Shown here: positions 1-12,066 of the stretch, one piece after another
How the letters are laid out: each line of letters opens with the position of its first letter
How positions within the stretch are numbered: position 1 is the stretch's first letter
From: Pyrenophora tritici-repentis
Taxonomy: Eukaryota > Ascomycota > Dothideomycetes > Pleosporales > Pleosporaceae
Length of the DNA: 64,000 nt
Assembly (NCBI RefSeq): GCF_003171515.1
Contig: NC_089392.1
Coordinates: 2,170,001 to 2,234,000 of the forward strand
Reading direction: 5' to 3'
Program-made: the position numbers and the translations under genes
Notes under the pieces: model-generated
The model's input: only the letters and a program-made list of their open reading frames with translations
Told to the model about the DNA's origin: nothing
Database searches by the model: none

Positions 1-1691
1 TGCCGCGACTTGGCCGTGGTCCCCACCGGTTCTCAGTGAGGCTCGATCTTCATATGCACGCGTACTCGGCCGCGCGCTCTCTTGTTGGAAGGTGGACATC
101 AAACACACAAGCATGATGCGCAATGGTTTAGGGGAGTGTGGTGGTCTTGGAGGTAGTCTTGCTGGTATTGGCATGCGGGATGCGGCAGTCATGGGGATAT
201 GGTAGACAGCATCGTCCCTGCACCTGTGGTGGATAGTGTTGGAGCTTGTGTCTCGGAGGACTTGGCACTGAGCGATAAACACAGACACGGCGGGTTGTGG
301 TGGAAACAGTACCGGAGAGTAGCCGCGTGTTTGACGAGTGCAATTTTCCCGAGCATGATGTGGATGGCAGCTCAAACAGACTACACGCGGGTAAAACGTC
401 ATCGTGTGGGCTTCTTCCATGTGCAATCTTCATGCAGCACGCAGCGATTTATTGGAACTGCGGGGCGTTCAGAGGGCCCGATAACGAGCGATAGTGGCTC
501 AACAGGTGCAGGCTGTCATGTCCGCATTTCAATGCACCTGTGTCAGCCGCCTGTGTGGTCAAAGTGATTAGGATTAGGGGATTATGTGATGAGGCTTGGA
601 CATGTAGCTGTAAGGACTCGCATTGCCGGTATTTTTAGCAGTGCGCCGGGGACGCTCTCGAACGGCGCGGCGCTGCGGGAGAGTTGATGAGGAGGACGCG
701 CAAGCTGGCCGATGGGGGACTAGCGGGCTTAGAGCTAGCCAATCACATGCGGGGTCAAGGCTGTGCGAACGCCCAGGGGTCGTGGTGCGAGGCCGCAACG
801 CAAGTTGAGGTATTGAAGCCAGGGGCGCGCACATTATCCATCAGGCCTATCACACATCACATCATCTCATCACATTGCGATGGGCCGTCGAGACACTTTC
901 CGACAACTGTGGGTGTAGACGTCAACCGTACGTCGAGAGTGCATGCAAGCAACCTTGGGGCGGGAGCAGCGGCCGTTGCGCAATTCGCTGAGCCATGCCT
1001 TATGCAGGGCTGTTACAGTGTGAATTGATAGCTCTGAAAGCTTGATTGATAGCTGAGTGGCGTGTGATTTGATGACGGGCGCGCACGAAGCGAGCAGGCT
1101 GAGATAGCGTGCCAGACTGAAGCTGGAGGCAGACGACGCCGTCGAGGCAGTCGACAAAGTAGAAGAGCCAGGGCAAGTGAGGGCAAAGCTACCACTACGG
1201 TCCTGGTAGTGGCAAAGTTTGGCGTCTGGTGAGGAACTTTGCGCGTCCTTTGCTGCCGCTCGGATGCGCCGACTAGCCGATCTTTTCCGCCATGACCTGC
1301 CTCCAGAATTCGGTGCATATCCCCTGTAGGCCAGCGCTGGGCCGGCTGGCGCTAGTCTGGCCTGGGGGCGAGCAATGAGGGAAAAAGGGTCGGTCGCTCC
1401 TTCCCATCCCGCCATCTCTCTGCCAACCCTCAGCGTCACCCATAATCCGGCCCCGTCCCCCCCCCAGGACAGTCACTCGTTTCACTCTCCGCCGTCAATC
1501 GTCCCAAGTGCACTGTACCGTCTTTCTTGTACACAACACTCGCGTGGTCGAGCATACCAACAGCCAGTACTGCTTCTGCATCTTTACGCGCCAGACTAGA
1601 CGATCCGAGCACTTCCTTTGCGCAGCCTCGCCGCAGATGCGATAGGCCAACCCACACGCTGCACAGCACATCCACACGCCTAATCACAACC
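1..1691. other. Intergenic, no supported gene
   Basis: I see no convincing coding region here. The open frames on both strands are short, have no recognisable domain and overlap each other. The stretch just before 1692 is C-rich and pyrimidine-rich (from about 1440), as is common upstream of fungal start codons, and probably holds the promoter and 5' UTR of the following gene. Confidence 0.5.
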
Positions 1692-3885
1692 ATGGCCTCG
1701 AGATTCAACCCAGGGAAGCTGTTCATCCGCACCCGCTTCAACTACGAAAAGGTGCCCGGCCAGGACAGCCAGGCCTCGTCCCCACTGCCGCTCTTCAGCA
1801 GCAAAACATGGGGCAACAAATACCGCCAGCCAGCGTGGGCGAACCGCATCCAGCGCCCACGTCTCTCGTTTGCGCGTCTCATCACCCTTGCCGTGACCAT
1901 TGTAGTCCTCACCTCAGTTTTGGGTACTGGAATCTACAGGAGGCATAGGTGGAGTAGCCCACAACACGGTGGCGACGAAGGCCGGAAACAATACCACTGG
2001 GAGCACTACCCTCGGTAAGCACGCCCAGCTCCTGGCCTTATGCAGCACATCTAACCCCCTTAGATTAAACGGATTCTTCAATGGTGTTCGCACCCTTGTC
2101 CCCTATGGCGACTGGGTGTCGGAGCAGGACTATGTCAAGTACTCTCAGAGCCCCAACCCAGAGGACAACATCAAGCCCAAGTGGCCTGTCATGCCAAAGG
2201 ACAACAAGGAGCCGCCCCTCGACCCCAAGCCCTTCGACCCCTACAAGTTCGACTCTCCTGAGTACCTCAAGAACCATGATGAGGTCAAGACCTGCTACCT
2301 CGACGAGGAGGAGAAGGTCGACCTGCCCGACATCTACGCTTACCCCGGCATTCCCCAAAACATGACTGCGCCCTTCTTTGGTTCATACGAAGAAATCGGT
2401 TTCGACGACAAAGTGTGCTTTGAGCGCTTCGGCCGCTTCGGTCCCTACGGCTACTCCTACTCCCGTGACGAGGGCGGTCTCGACATGGACGGCAAGTCTG
2501 AAAAGGCCGGTGCCGACAAGATCTGGAGCTGGGAGAAGAAGGTCGACTACCGCAAGGTTAACTGGGCGGATGCCATGAAGCGATGCCGCGAGAAGAACGC
2601 TCACCGCTTCGACAAGAACACGACCGAAAAGACTGAGCCAGCCAAGAAGAAGGTTCCCCGTCACGCCTACGTTCTCCGCACCTGGACTGGCTACAAGTAC
2701 AGCGACTACCAGATCCTCACTCTCCGTGCCATGATCAACGAGCTCGCTCTCAAGTCTGGTGGCGAGTACGACGTTCACTTCCTGCTCCACGTCAAAGACG
2801 ACAGCCTGCCCATCTGGTCTTCGGAAGAAATCTACCAAAAGGTCATCGAGGACAACCTTCCCAAGGAATTCTGGGGCATGGCTACCCTCTGGTCCGAGCA
2901 GCAAATGCGCATGTACTACCCAGAGCCCTTCCCCAACAACGTCTACAACCACGCCAAAGCTCCAGTTCACTCCGTCTACCGCAGCGCCCACTTTGCCATG
3001 CAGTGGTTCGCCCAGGCTCGTCCTGAGTACGACTTCTACTGGAACTGGGAGATGGATCTCCGTCTCAGCGGTCACTACTACGAGTTCCACAACAAGATTG
3101 GCGAGTGGGCCAAGCGACAGCCCCGTAAGGGCCTGTGGGAGCGATCTTCTCGCTACTACATTCCTGAGCTCCACGGATCTTGGAACAACTTCACCGAGAT
3201 GGTCGAGGAGGAGCTCTACAACAGCGATGAGAAGCCGGTTTGGGGCCCTCCCAAGTTTGAAAACACTGGCATGCTTCCCAGCCCTCCCGAGACGGAGCCG
3301 CCGCATTCTTACCTCCAGGACAACTACGAATGGGGTGTTGGCGAGGAAGCCGACATCATCACTTTCAACCCCATCTTCGATCCCGCCAAGACCAACTGGG
3401 TTTTCCGCGACGACGTAACAGGATACAACCTCGAGCTTCCGGAACCCCCAAGACGCTGCGCCATCATCACTGTTTCACGTCTGTCGAAACGACTACTCGA
3501 TCTTATGCACCGCGAAACCTACCTCATGAAGCACCACATGTTCCCTGAGATGTGGCCACCGACGGTAGCGTTCCACCACGGCCTCAAGGCCGTCTATGCT
3601 GCACACCCCGTGTACTTTGATCACAACTGGCCTCTCGAGAACCTCGAAGGAACCTTTAACAAGCCCCCGAAGCCCACCGACAGCGTCTTCGGATGGGGCG
3701 AGCACAACCAACTCGGCAACAGCTTCTATTACAACGCCGGTTTCTCGTCCGAATGGTGGAGGAGATGGCTCGGCTCCCGCGAAAACGACAAGGGCGGCCC
3801 AGCTGAAGAAGAGGCTGGCACCGGCCGGTTATGCATGCGCAATACCCTTTTCCATCCAGTCAAGTACGAAAAAGGATCCGAGTGA
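1692..3885 (+). CDS. DUF3405 family type II membrane protein
   Basis: Two exons, 1692-2014 and 2064-3885, with a 49-bp GT..AG intron containing a CTAAC branch site; the product is about 714 aa. The ATG at 1692 lies in an ACCATGG context. Residues about 61-81 form one hydrophobic segment after a basic N-terminus, so a type II anchor with a lumenal C-terminal domain is inferred. The large domain matches the fungal DUF3405 family, which looks like a glycosyltransferase: it has the blocks HAYVLRTWTGY and FYWNWEMDLRLSGHYY. The real substrate is unknown. Codon use in the second exon is strongly C-ending, suggesting good expression. Identity of the family is firm; the enzymatic role is inference. 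Confidence 0.88.
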
Positions 3886-5375
3886 TTTTCCACGCTTCGC
3901 AAATATACCCCTTTAATTGCTGGCTTTTTGGGTTTCCTTTGTTGCTGCATTTTCCCCGCCGCAAATCTGTCTGTTGTAGACTCCTCATGTCACTTGGGCT
4001 ATCGCATATCCAGCTCTTTCGTGGCTTTTCTCATCGGGCGGCGTTCATTGGCGTTTTCTGAAATGAAACAGTTTGTTTTTGAGCATATTTTCCTTGTTTT
4101 TCTTATTGTTGTATACTTCAGCGCTGGACTATTGACCTCTCAGCGTATATCTTTTAACTACACGACAAAAGCTGCAGGAAGTGTAATTAGCCGAAGACAG
4201 CCGTGTCCATTCCATCGACTGGCACGTCATGGATTCGGTCGACGAGACGCGTTTTGGATCATTGGCATCTCGTGGATGTGACGGAGGAGAGTGGAGGTCT
4301 CTCGTTTTCCTATTGTGATTAGGCTTAAGCTTTTTTTGTAGCGCTCAGCATGTGAATATGTGTAGATGATGGGAAACTTGTATTAGGGGCTCTTGGAAAT
4401 CTTTGGCAAACCAATCCAAAGCTGGGTTTGGGAGTGTTGTAGACTTATGAATACAATCAAAGTTAATCTTCAATATCTACTTTACACTGCATTGTCTCTG
4501 GTTAGCCGTGAGCCATCAGCAGACGCTTGGCTTTAAGTCATGCTTAGTGATGGATGATATTGTTAGTATCACCCCCGTTATCCAAGACTCAGTCAATAAC
4601 TCTGTACTAAAAATAAAAGACACAACCTCAAGGTCTTTGCTTGCTCTGATGTCACACGTCCCGACGACGGCCCCACGATACCCTATAGCACCGTGTGGGG
4701 AAACACGCGGAGCACCTACCCTTTCGAAATCCAGTACGCGCGGCAACTATACCCTTCCCTTGTTTAATCCCAAAACAACAAAATGCACTTGTCATCGACA
4801 CCATTGTCAAACGCTAAGAAACGCACAACATCAACAATTCTCCCCTTGCTGCAGCACCTCCCTAGCCCCCTTTACCCGCGGGCCACAAACACAGACAGGC
4901 GGGCTAGAAGCATGAAAATGCGGGCGCGCGTGCTGATCCGCGCGTGGCGGGCGGCACCGCTGGTCGTACCGTCCATCAAGATTGCCCACACCGTCGGGGC
5001 GCAATGGGTATGATGTGAGAAGAGCGGCATCATCAGCGCGATAAGGGGATTTTGTTGAACGGGCGAGGCGATCCTTTTTGCTTACTCTTTTTTCGTTGGT
5101 GTTGGTGTGCGTGTTTGAATCTCCCGTTGTCAGCATCACACAAATTGCGATTTACATACAGTTGATAACGAACACACGGGAAGACGGTCATGCTCCTTAT
5201 TTCCGCGTCTGCGCAACGGCGTCATTGATGTTGAAACGGGTGGTGGAGTTTTCTGCGACGAACGACGACGACATATGCTACCTAGCACAGCACAGCACTA
5301 CAGTGTAGAACAGGCAGATGCTGTGTCGATGCCAAAACACATCTTACGCTTATTAATTATTTTCAAACAAACACA
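3886..5375. other. Intergenic with downstream UTR and promoter DNA
   Basis: The first few hundred bases are T-rich and are probably the 3' UTR of the DUF3405 gene. Two overlapping open frames in 4508-5139 run on opposite strands and match nothing I know. A/T-rich sequence at 5346-5372 precedes the next ATG. No repeat or RNA gene is seen. Confidence 0.45.
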
Positions 5376-6575
5376 ATGAGACTTGCCATCTCCCCGCTCC
5401 TCGTTGCTGTCGCGTACCTCATCTCAGCTCCTCCTTCGACATTGGTATCCGCCCTCCCCATCCCTCACAACCACCACCACCACTCCCGGCGCAGTACGCC
5501 TTTCCGCTCACTCCGCGGCCTAACCACACTCGTAAACTCCTTCTCCAACGCGCATACGTATGCGCAACATGCGCCGAATAAATACTTCCACGAATCCACC
5601 TTCCACTCGCACTACGATGGGCGCTTTGCGTCGGCCGAGGTGCCCGCGCTGGAACGCACGTGGCATCTACGGCTGATGCTCAAGGCGTACACGGATACGA
5701 TGGAGCGGATAGGCATTCAGACGTGGATTATGCATGGGTGTTTGCTGGGGTGGTGGTGGGGTGGTACGCTGATGCCGTGGGATAAGGATTTGGACTTTTT
5801 GGTCGAGGAGGGGGGGATTGCGGAGTTGGGGAGTTGGTGGAATATGACGGTTCATGAATTTAGTGCGGGGGAGTTGGGGGTTGGTAGTGGTGGTGGTGGC
5901 ATGATGAAGGAGGAGGAGGAGGGAAGAAGGGGGGATTGGATACGTCGAGGGCGGTATAAAGATGATTCAAGAAAGGAAGATGAGGGAACGCGACAGAAAC
6001 GTGAGACCTGGGAGGCTCAAGTGCGGAAAGAAGGGAAAAAATACCTTTTGGAAGTTAACCCGAATTACACAAATACTTCGACGACGGATATCTATAATTT
6101 TATAGATGCGCGCTGGATCGATGTGTCGAATGGTTTGTACATCGATATCACAGCCCTCCACATCGCACCTACCCAATCCCCAGACACCTCACCGTCTTCC
6201 TCCTCCCCTTCATCCCCATCCCCATCCCCGTCCACCCCCTCCACCGACGACACCCCAACACAACTCTACACAAAAGACACCCACGCCTACACCTCCACCC
6301 AACTCTTCCCCCTCCGTCACACCACCCTCGAAGGCGTCCCCATCAAAGTGCCCTACGCCTACGAAGAGCTGTTGCTGGAAGAATACGGCGATGAGGCGCT
6401 GACGGAGAGTTGGTATAATGGGTTTGCGTTTGAGGGGGGGGTGTGGGTGCAGAGGGGGGTGAGGGAGGAGGAGAGGAAGTGGTTTTTGGGGAGGTGGGGG
6501 GAGGATAGTGGCGGGAGAGGAAGGAGGGCGGGGAGTGGGAGGATTGCTGTTGGCTGGGAAGAGAGGGGTGGGTAG
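5376..6575 (+). CDS. LicD/MNN4-like phosphotransferase family protein, secreted
   Basis: Single-exon gene of 399 aa. Residues 1-26 form a signal peptide with a likely cut after SALP. The LicD-type core is clear around residues 115-150: IMHGCLLGWWWGG followed by MPWDKDLDFLV. The two Asp residues of the DKDLD motif are the hallmark of the family. In fungi related proteins (MNN4 and relatives) take part in mannosyl-phosphate transfer to glycans in the Golgi; that role is inferred here. Two unusual inserts interrupt the domain: a Gly/Glu/Arg-rich block near residues 165-210 and a Ser/Pro-rich block near 270-295. The C-terminal end is Gly/Arg/Glu-rich and low in complexity, so the exact stop is less certain. 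Confidence 0.8.
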   Translation: MRLAISPLLVAVAYLISAPPSTLVSALPIPHNHHHHSRRSTPFRSLRGLTTLVNSFSNAHTYAQHAPNKYFHESTFHSHYDGRFASAEVPALERTWHLRLMLKAYTDTMERIGIQTWIMHGCLLGWWWGGTLMPWDKDLDFLVEEGGIAELGSWWNMTVHEFSAGELGVGSGGGGMMKEEEEGRRGDWIRRGRYKDDSRKEDEGTRQKRETWEAQVRKEGKKYLLEVNPNYTNTSTTDIYNFIDARWIDVSNGLYIDITALHIAPTQSPDTSPSSSSPSSPSPSPSTPSTDDTPTQLYTKDTHAYTSTQLFPLRHTTLEGVPIKVPYAYEELLLEEYGDEALTESWYNGFAFEGGVWVQRGVREEERKWFLGRWGEDSGGRGRRAGSGRIAVGWEERGG

Positions 6576-6970
6576 GGTGTGAGGGTGAGGGAGGTAAAAT
6601 TGTAGGACTTAGTATGAGTGGATAATATTTTTTTCAACAGCTTTCTCTTTTACCTTTACTGCTGTCCTCCGGGTACCCTGCACACCGCTATTACTCCCGC
6701 TATATCTTCCTGTCATCGATCACCTTCCTTCCTTCCTCACTTCTTCTCAACCTCATCCTTATCCTCTTCCTCAACCCAATCGGATCTACACCCCGCTTCT
6801 ATGCTTCACATACTACATCCTCATCCGCAGTCCAAATACTATACAAAACACGCATACCCGCTCTGTCTCGGCGCCTCTTCTGTCCTCTTACTTTGAGACG
6901 CAAGCTCCATGCTGCACTCTCACCTTCAACATGTTAGGATACAATGAGGCCGTTCCACCTTATCTGGCCT

Positions 6971-7500
6971 AAGCGGTACGAAATGATAAGAAGTACGAGT
7001 CTGGGCTTGAGATTTACGCCTTCCTTTACCTGAGAGGAGTTGTGGGTTGTGTGTATTACTTCCATGATCCATCATCGGCATCACCATCGGATGGAGTCTC
7101 CAGGCTGGCCATCTGGGCCTCAGCACTACAGGATCATCGTAGTTACGACACTGGCTTCGGGATCATACGCCTCTCTTCACATGTTCCGAGTCGGCTTTTT
7201 CGTGTTACTTCGCATTACTTCATCATCGGCATCGACATCATGATACATTACCACCGGATGGTGCGCCCAGGATGACAATCTGAGCCTATCGCTCCTAAAC
7301 GTTACGGAATGATCGTACTTACGGCGCTGGTATTGGAGATTTACGTCTTCTGTCACCTGGTCGGAGTTGTGGTTTCTTCGCATTGTCTCTATCATCGGCA
7401 TTAGTATCATGATAGCTTCCTCGCATGACTTCCATCATCGGCTTCGACATCATGATGCATCACCACCGGATCGGACTTCCAGGCTGACCACCAGGATTAA
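6971..7500. repeat. Three diverged tandem repeat units (about 150-210 bp each)
   Basis: Three successive, degenerate copies can be lined up by eye, starting near 6971, 7123 and 7289. Each runs from a block like TTACGxxATGAT through GATTTACG or its variants, to TCATCGGCATCGACATCATG, and ends in a block like CACCGGAT..CCAGG. No long open frame is shared by the copies. The rest of 6576-8047 has no supported gene; 6600-6900 is probably the 3' UTR of the LicD-like gene. Confidence 0.55.
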
Positions 7501-8047
7501 TACCTCCTACAGACCAGGAAAACGAGTATACCGGTTTTGGGACAAACGCCATTTTTTCATTCAAAGATAGATTGAGCTTCATGTATAAGGATACTAAGAT
7601 GCGCACAAGGACGCTGAATTTGCCAAGTCAACGGCAAGGCTCTCGTCCTTTCAGGATTTGGTCCTTTCTTTACACCAACTCAAGACGTCTGCCTCAAAAA
7701 TTACAGTGCAGATAGACTGAATTAACCTACGCGCTAATAGCGGTAGGAAGCAGAGAGCATGTACGCTAATATTGCGCCACGCGCCTTCTCTTTCACCGCC
7801 CCGCAAAAGCCATGAACAGAACTAATCTCTTGCTAGGCGAACAGCACTCTATTGCCTTTTTGAGCTTGCTCAGCACGCGCAAGGGTCCAGGCACCAGTCC
7901 ACGTAGGAGACGCGGTAGACGCACGCTCACCTCGGGTCTACTAGCGCACGGACGTACATTTCTTCAGCTTAGTTTAGCTAGACCTTTGTGTGAGCCTTCC
8001 TACTTTTTTTTTACCTCACAGAAAAAAAGAAGGTGACAGCAGCCAAG

Positions 8048-9345
8048 ATGGCGTCTTCAGAGCAGGTATGTGGTATACAAGTCAAGTCACGTGTAGGGAT
8101 ATACTGACAGTTCACTACATAGTCTACAAGCAACAACAAGGACGGCTTCAAGCAGAAAGCAACACGCGAAGTAAGAAGATTTCCTTGAAGAGAATACTCC
8201 AGCTGGTCTGACGATACTACAGCCACAACCACAGACCCCAAAGCGTCCCAATAGCATCCAAAAGAAGAAGAAGACGGGGTCTAAGAGCAGCACCGCCACA
8301 GAGAGTAGCCGCAAGGCTCAGACTCTGCGTAAGTACGGGATGGAGGGAACACGACACTATCCTATTGTACTCGATCCCGATTTCGTCATCAAGGTAGAAG
8401 ACGAGGGCACAGTCGACTCTCTGATTAACATCGACACTGCGCCGCCGAGACATACAGACTGTATCCCCGCTCTGAAGGATCCTGGAAAACCAAGGGGATA
8501 TCTAAGTATGGTAAGTTGTGTTTATCTATCCTATTAAACGTGCAGTGCTAACAGCTATACAGACGGATGAGCAGAGGGAATCCTACGACTACCGCTATTT
8601 CAAAGCGGCTAGAGACAGAGACCGAGAAGCTGCACGTAAATGCAAGGCAATACTTATAGGCGCCGGACAGAGCAGTAAGGCGTGTAGGACCGAGGACAAG
8701 GACACCAACGACAAGAGTGACGAACACAACAACGCTTTCATTAACGACGACGAGCCCGGCGACGACGAATCAACACGTTCCACCTCACCTCATCCTATCC
8801 CCACCGCTACCCCGCTCTCCCCCCGCCATCTCAACTACTTCGTGACCACGTTCCGCCATTACATCTGGCTAGACACCATACCCATCAGCACTGTCGTCGC
8901 TCAGGTAAACGCGTGGACAAAGTCGCACAGGGGCTTTTCCTTTAGCGATGCCGGGGCTTTGTGCGGTCTACAGGAGTTAGAGCGGAAGGGCGAGATCCGT
9001 GTATACGACGACAAGGTCTTCTTCCCTAAGGCTTTCCACTTGCTCCTCGTCGACGCCCGGCAGACCGAGGAGATTATTAGTTTGCAACATCCTATCTCGC
9101 CTCCGTCGTCGTCTCACACATCGCTGTCGACAGACCAGTTCACTCGCTTTCGCAATAAGCTTTCGAAGCTTGTGGACAGTCCAGCATTCAACAAGGATAA
9201 TTTGTTATCCACAGAAGAAGTCTGGCAGGCTATCAACCGTGTCTCAAGCGAGAAGTTCAACATGAAAGAAGTGGAAGAAGCACTAGTTCGGCTGAGTAAG
9301 CGGGAGGAAGTTACATTGTTAGGAGGGAAGAGGTACTTTTTGTAA
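8048..9345 (+). CDS. Unrecognised nuclear-type protein with winged-helix-like C-terminus
   Basis: Proposed exons 8048-8065, 8123-8170, 8223-8510 and 8563-9345, all joined in phase 0 by 50-57-bp GT..AG introns; the product is about 378 aa. The N-terminus (residues 1-60) is Lys/Arg-rich and reads like a nuclear localisation tail. The middle (about 120-215) is charged and probably disordered. Two C-terminal stretches, about 225-300 and 335-378, have the helix pattern and closing beta-hairpin of winged-helix domains; the last residues are LLGGKRYFL. I do not recognise the family. A DNA- or chromatin-linked role is inference only. The start ATG (AAGATGG) is chosen because it gives a clean splice chain. 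Confidence 0.62.
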
Positions 9346-10139
9346 GGATGTTGGTTTAAACAAGCAAGGGTAGTTTGGCTTAGGTTGAAAAAGTGGTTGG
9401 TTTTGTGGTGAGCGTAACGCCTGTCCGTTCGAACATGAAGTAGACATGCGGTCGGAGTATTCTGCGGCATTGTTTAACAGTCAGGCCTCACTACGCTGAG
9501 TCGGATTATGGCATTTGCGGTGTTAATAGTTTGGTAACTGAGCTGAGATGAGCTTGGGAGGACGGGAATTGGAACCACATGGTTTGGAACGGGCTGCGTA
9601 ATACGTCGATAAGCTTTGTTCTCTTGTAATGTTTCGTGGCCGAGAAAGTACATTCAACTTCGAGTTTGCGATTCTGAATAGATATGGTGTAGGAGGTGAG
9701 TCAGTGAGCGAACAAGCCAAGGAGCCGTGCGCTTGGAAGAATGCCCTTATCGATTTCGACGTAAGTAGCGCGATCTAGTTACATTGCATACTGAAACAGG
9801 TACTCAAATACACCATCTTCTTTGGAACGACAGAAACGATGATTAATAAAAATGTTGGTAAATGGCTTATTTGAAATAAACTTTTGCTTTTTGATTGCTT
9901 GATAGGTATAATGGTGATGAACATGCAATGCCATAATGCATCATGAATATCTATTCTTCAGAGAGATAGGTACACAAGCCAAATTCAATCAAACAGAGCG
10001 CCCCAAACGCCTCGCCATGAGCTAGGTAGCTAAAGAATAAGAGTGAATTTTGCCAAAGAAACACTACATGCAAGAATGCTCATAGATACTACCATGCATA
10101 TCCATCATTTCGTCATCGTCATCGTGAAAATCATGGCCA
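9346..10139. other. Intergenic between convergent genes
   Basis: A/T-rich DNA between two genes that point toward each other. It probably contains both 3' UTRs. No open frame of note, no repeat and no RNA gene are visible. Confidence 0.5.
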
Positions 10140-12066
10140 TCACAACCTCCTCCCCCTGTTCTCCTCACTAGGACTCGTAGTACCATTCACACTCCCATTC
10201 GCACTCCGGTTCCCATTCACACTCCCATATCCCGTGCCATTAGCATGCGGCATAAGCGTCTCCCTCGCCTCCTCGGCCTCATCTTCAATACAATCGCGTC
10301 GAAGCGTCTGACTCTTCCTCCACACATACGCCACAAGCGCAAGACCCACCAACAGCGCCAGACTGAGTAAGATGACGTTGATGGGCACAGGGTCGTTGTG
10401 GAAGGTCTTGTGGGTAGCGGCGTCGAGGGCGGATTGGGAGAAGTTGAGGAGGCCGGCGAGACAGATGATGAGGCCGTAGACTTTGCCGAAGGTGGCGAAG
10501 CCGAAGACTTTGGCGGAGTAGTCGCTGGGGGGTGTTAGCAGAAGTTTGTGTTTGTGTGGGGGTGGGTGGATAGAGGCGGGACTTACGAGACTGCGGTGTA
10601 ATAGAGGGGTCGGTAGAGGACGAATAGGGTGATGTTGGCGTAGGCGGCCCATGTCTCGGGGATCACGCCGAGAACACCGATGGTGGTAGCGATGGTGACG
10701 AGGAGGGATAGAGTAAATGTGGTGCTTGTGTTATCGAGTAGTAGACCGATGAAGGGGACAGATAAGACGCCGCCTACGGGTAGTGCGACGTCGAAGAAGT
10801 TGTTGATTTCTACTGCCTTGTTGTAGTCGTGGAAGAGGTAGGTGTATTGTGTCCGGATTGTCGCGACGAAATAGTTGATACGCGTCATTTGCAGCACGGT
10901 AAAGAGCGTGATGAGTATGAACCAGGGTGTACGAATCTGCTCACGGGCAGTACGACCGTGAAGAGCACCCCAGACACCCGAGATGTTTTTCTTCTTCTCT
11001 TCTTCTTGCGCTTGGTTCTTGCCATCCTTGGTACCCAACAAAGAGGTGATTTCGCTGACAATGCTTTCTCGGTGTGCGCGACGAGCATCCCGGAGACTTC
11101 GAACAGTGGCTGCATCTTCGATCTCATCGTCAGAGTCGTGAATGACTTGCTCCTCTTCCACTGTAGTGACAAGTTCGCCAACGGTCTTATACGACACCGA
11201 GGGCATGAAAAGCACTTGGACTGCAAGTATGAAGACCGGAACAATCAGATAGATGAGGAAGAACTTCTTGATGGAGAAATCGCCACCTGTGCCCTGATAA
11301 ATCAAGCGGTACATCAAGAAGATGGCGCTTGAAGTATCGAAAGCTCCGGTGAGCAGAGCCAGGATGAGTCCAGAGTATTGCGGGAACGTGTTGCTGAGCT
11401 GGAAGGACGAGATGAAGATAAAAGGTCCGCCTAGAGCCAGAAACAGGTAGCCAGGTATATATCTACAGAACGTCAGCGTGTACCCTACAGCAATTGTGTC
11501 ACCAAACCTACCCATCAACGGGAAGCTGCTCTGAGAAGGCGAAAAGCAGCGCACCAACTGTGATTGATGCCGCACCAGTAATCCCGCATACTCGTGGTCC
11601 GAAGCGATCGAGAATCCACCCTACAGGCAACGCGACAACGTTTGTGGACACGGCGGCAATAGTGAACATGAGGTTTAGACGAAGCTCTTGTTCGTAGCAT
11701 ACATGTACGCCCTTTTCGAGTTCCTCCTCTGTGCAATAATCTCTATATACGCCCTCCTCGAGTAGTACGGGTTTGATCGCGGCATAACCGAAGACGACGC
11801 CTGCAGCGAACAGGCAATAGATGACGGCGAAGAAGACCTGGACTACGCAACGTGAGCTTTTGTGCCGTCATATCTCCAACACTATACATACGCATTCTTT
11901 TCCACTTGGGCACCTCGAAGGCGCCTATCGTCGGCTCTTCGCCAGTCTGTTCGGTCCATGTTCCAACAGGATTGAAGCTCATCTTTCGGTGTCGTGAGTC
12001 CGGGCTCGCCTCTCTGCTCCATGGCTCATGCTCCTCCATGGCTGTCACGCGTTGGGAGAGCGACAT
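10140..12066 (-). CDS. MFS transporter, FMP42/SLC43-like
   Basis: Four exons on the minus strand: 12066-11892, 11842-11512, 11462-10587 and 10524-10140, with introns of 49, 49 and 62 bp; the product is 588 aa. The opening helix (LQVFFAVIYCLFAAGVVFGY) and the loop with WILDRFGPR fit the FMP42-like branch of the major facilitator superfamily, related to SLC43 amino-acid carriers. Twelve hydrophobic helices are split by a long acidic and basic cytosolic loop (around residues 300-370) containing DSDDEIED. The C-terminal tail is polar with Asn/Gly repeats. Yeast Fmp42 was found with mitochondria, but substrate and location here are unknown. Exon phases (1, 2, 2) are consistent across all joins. 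Confidence 0.87.

Noticed and set aside
870..1439. 189-codon open frame on the minus strand
   Set aside because: No domain, no signal peptide, biased Ser/Arg composition typical of chance frames in GC-rich DNA, and overlapped by others.
2383..3306. 307-codon open frame antisense to the DUF3405 gene
   Set aside because: It mirrors the strong codon bias of the true gene; its composition (Val/Leu/Glu-rich) is that of a shadow frame.
10829..11332. 167-codon open frame antisense to the FMP42-like transporter
   Set aside because: Shadow of a well-supported multi-exon gene; no domain.
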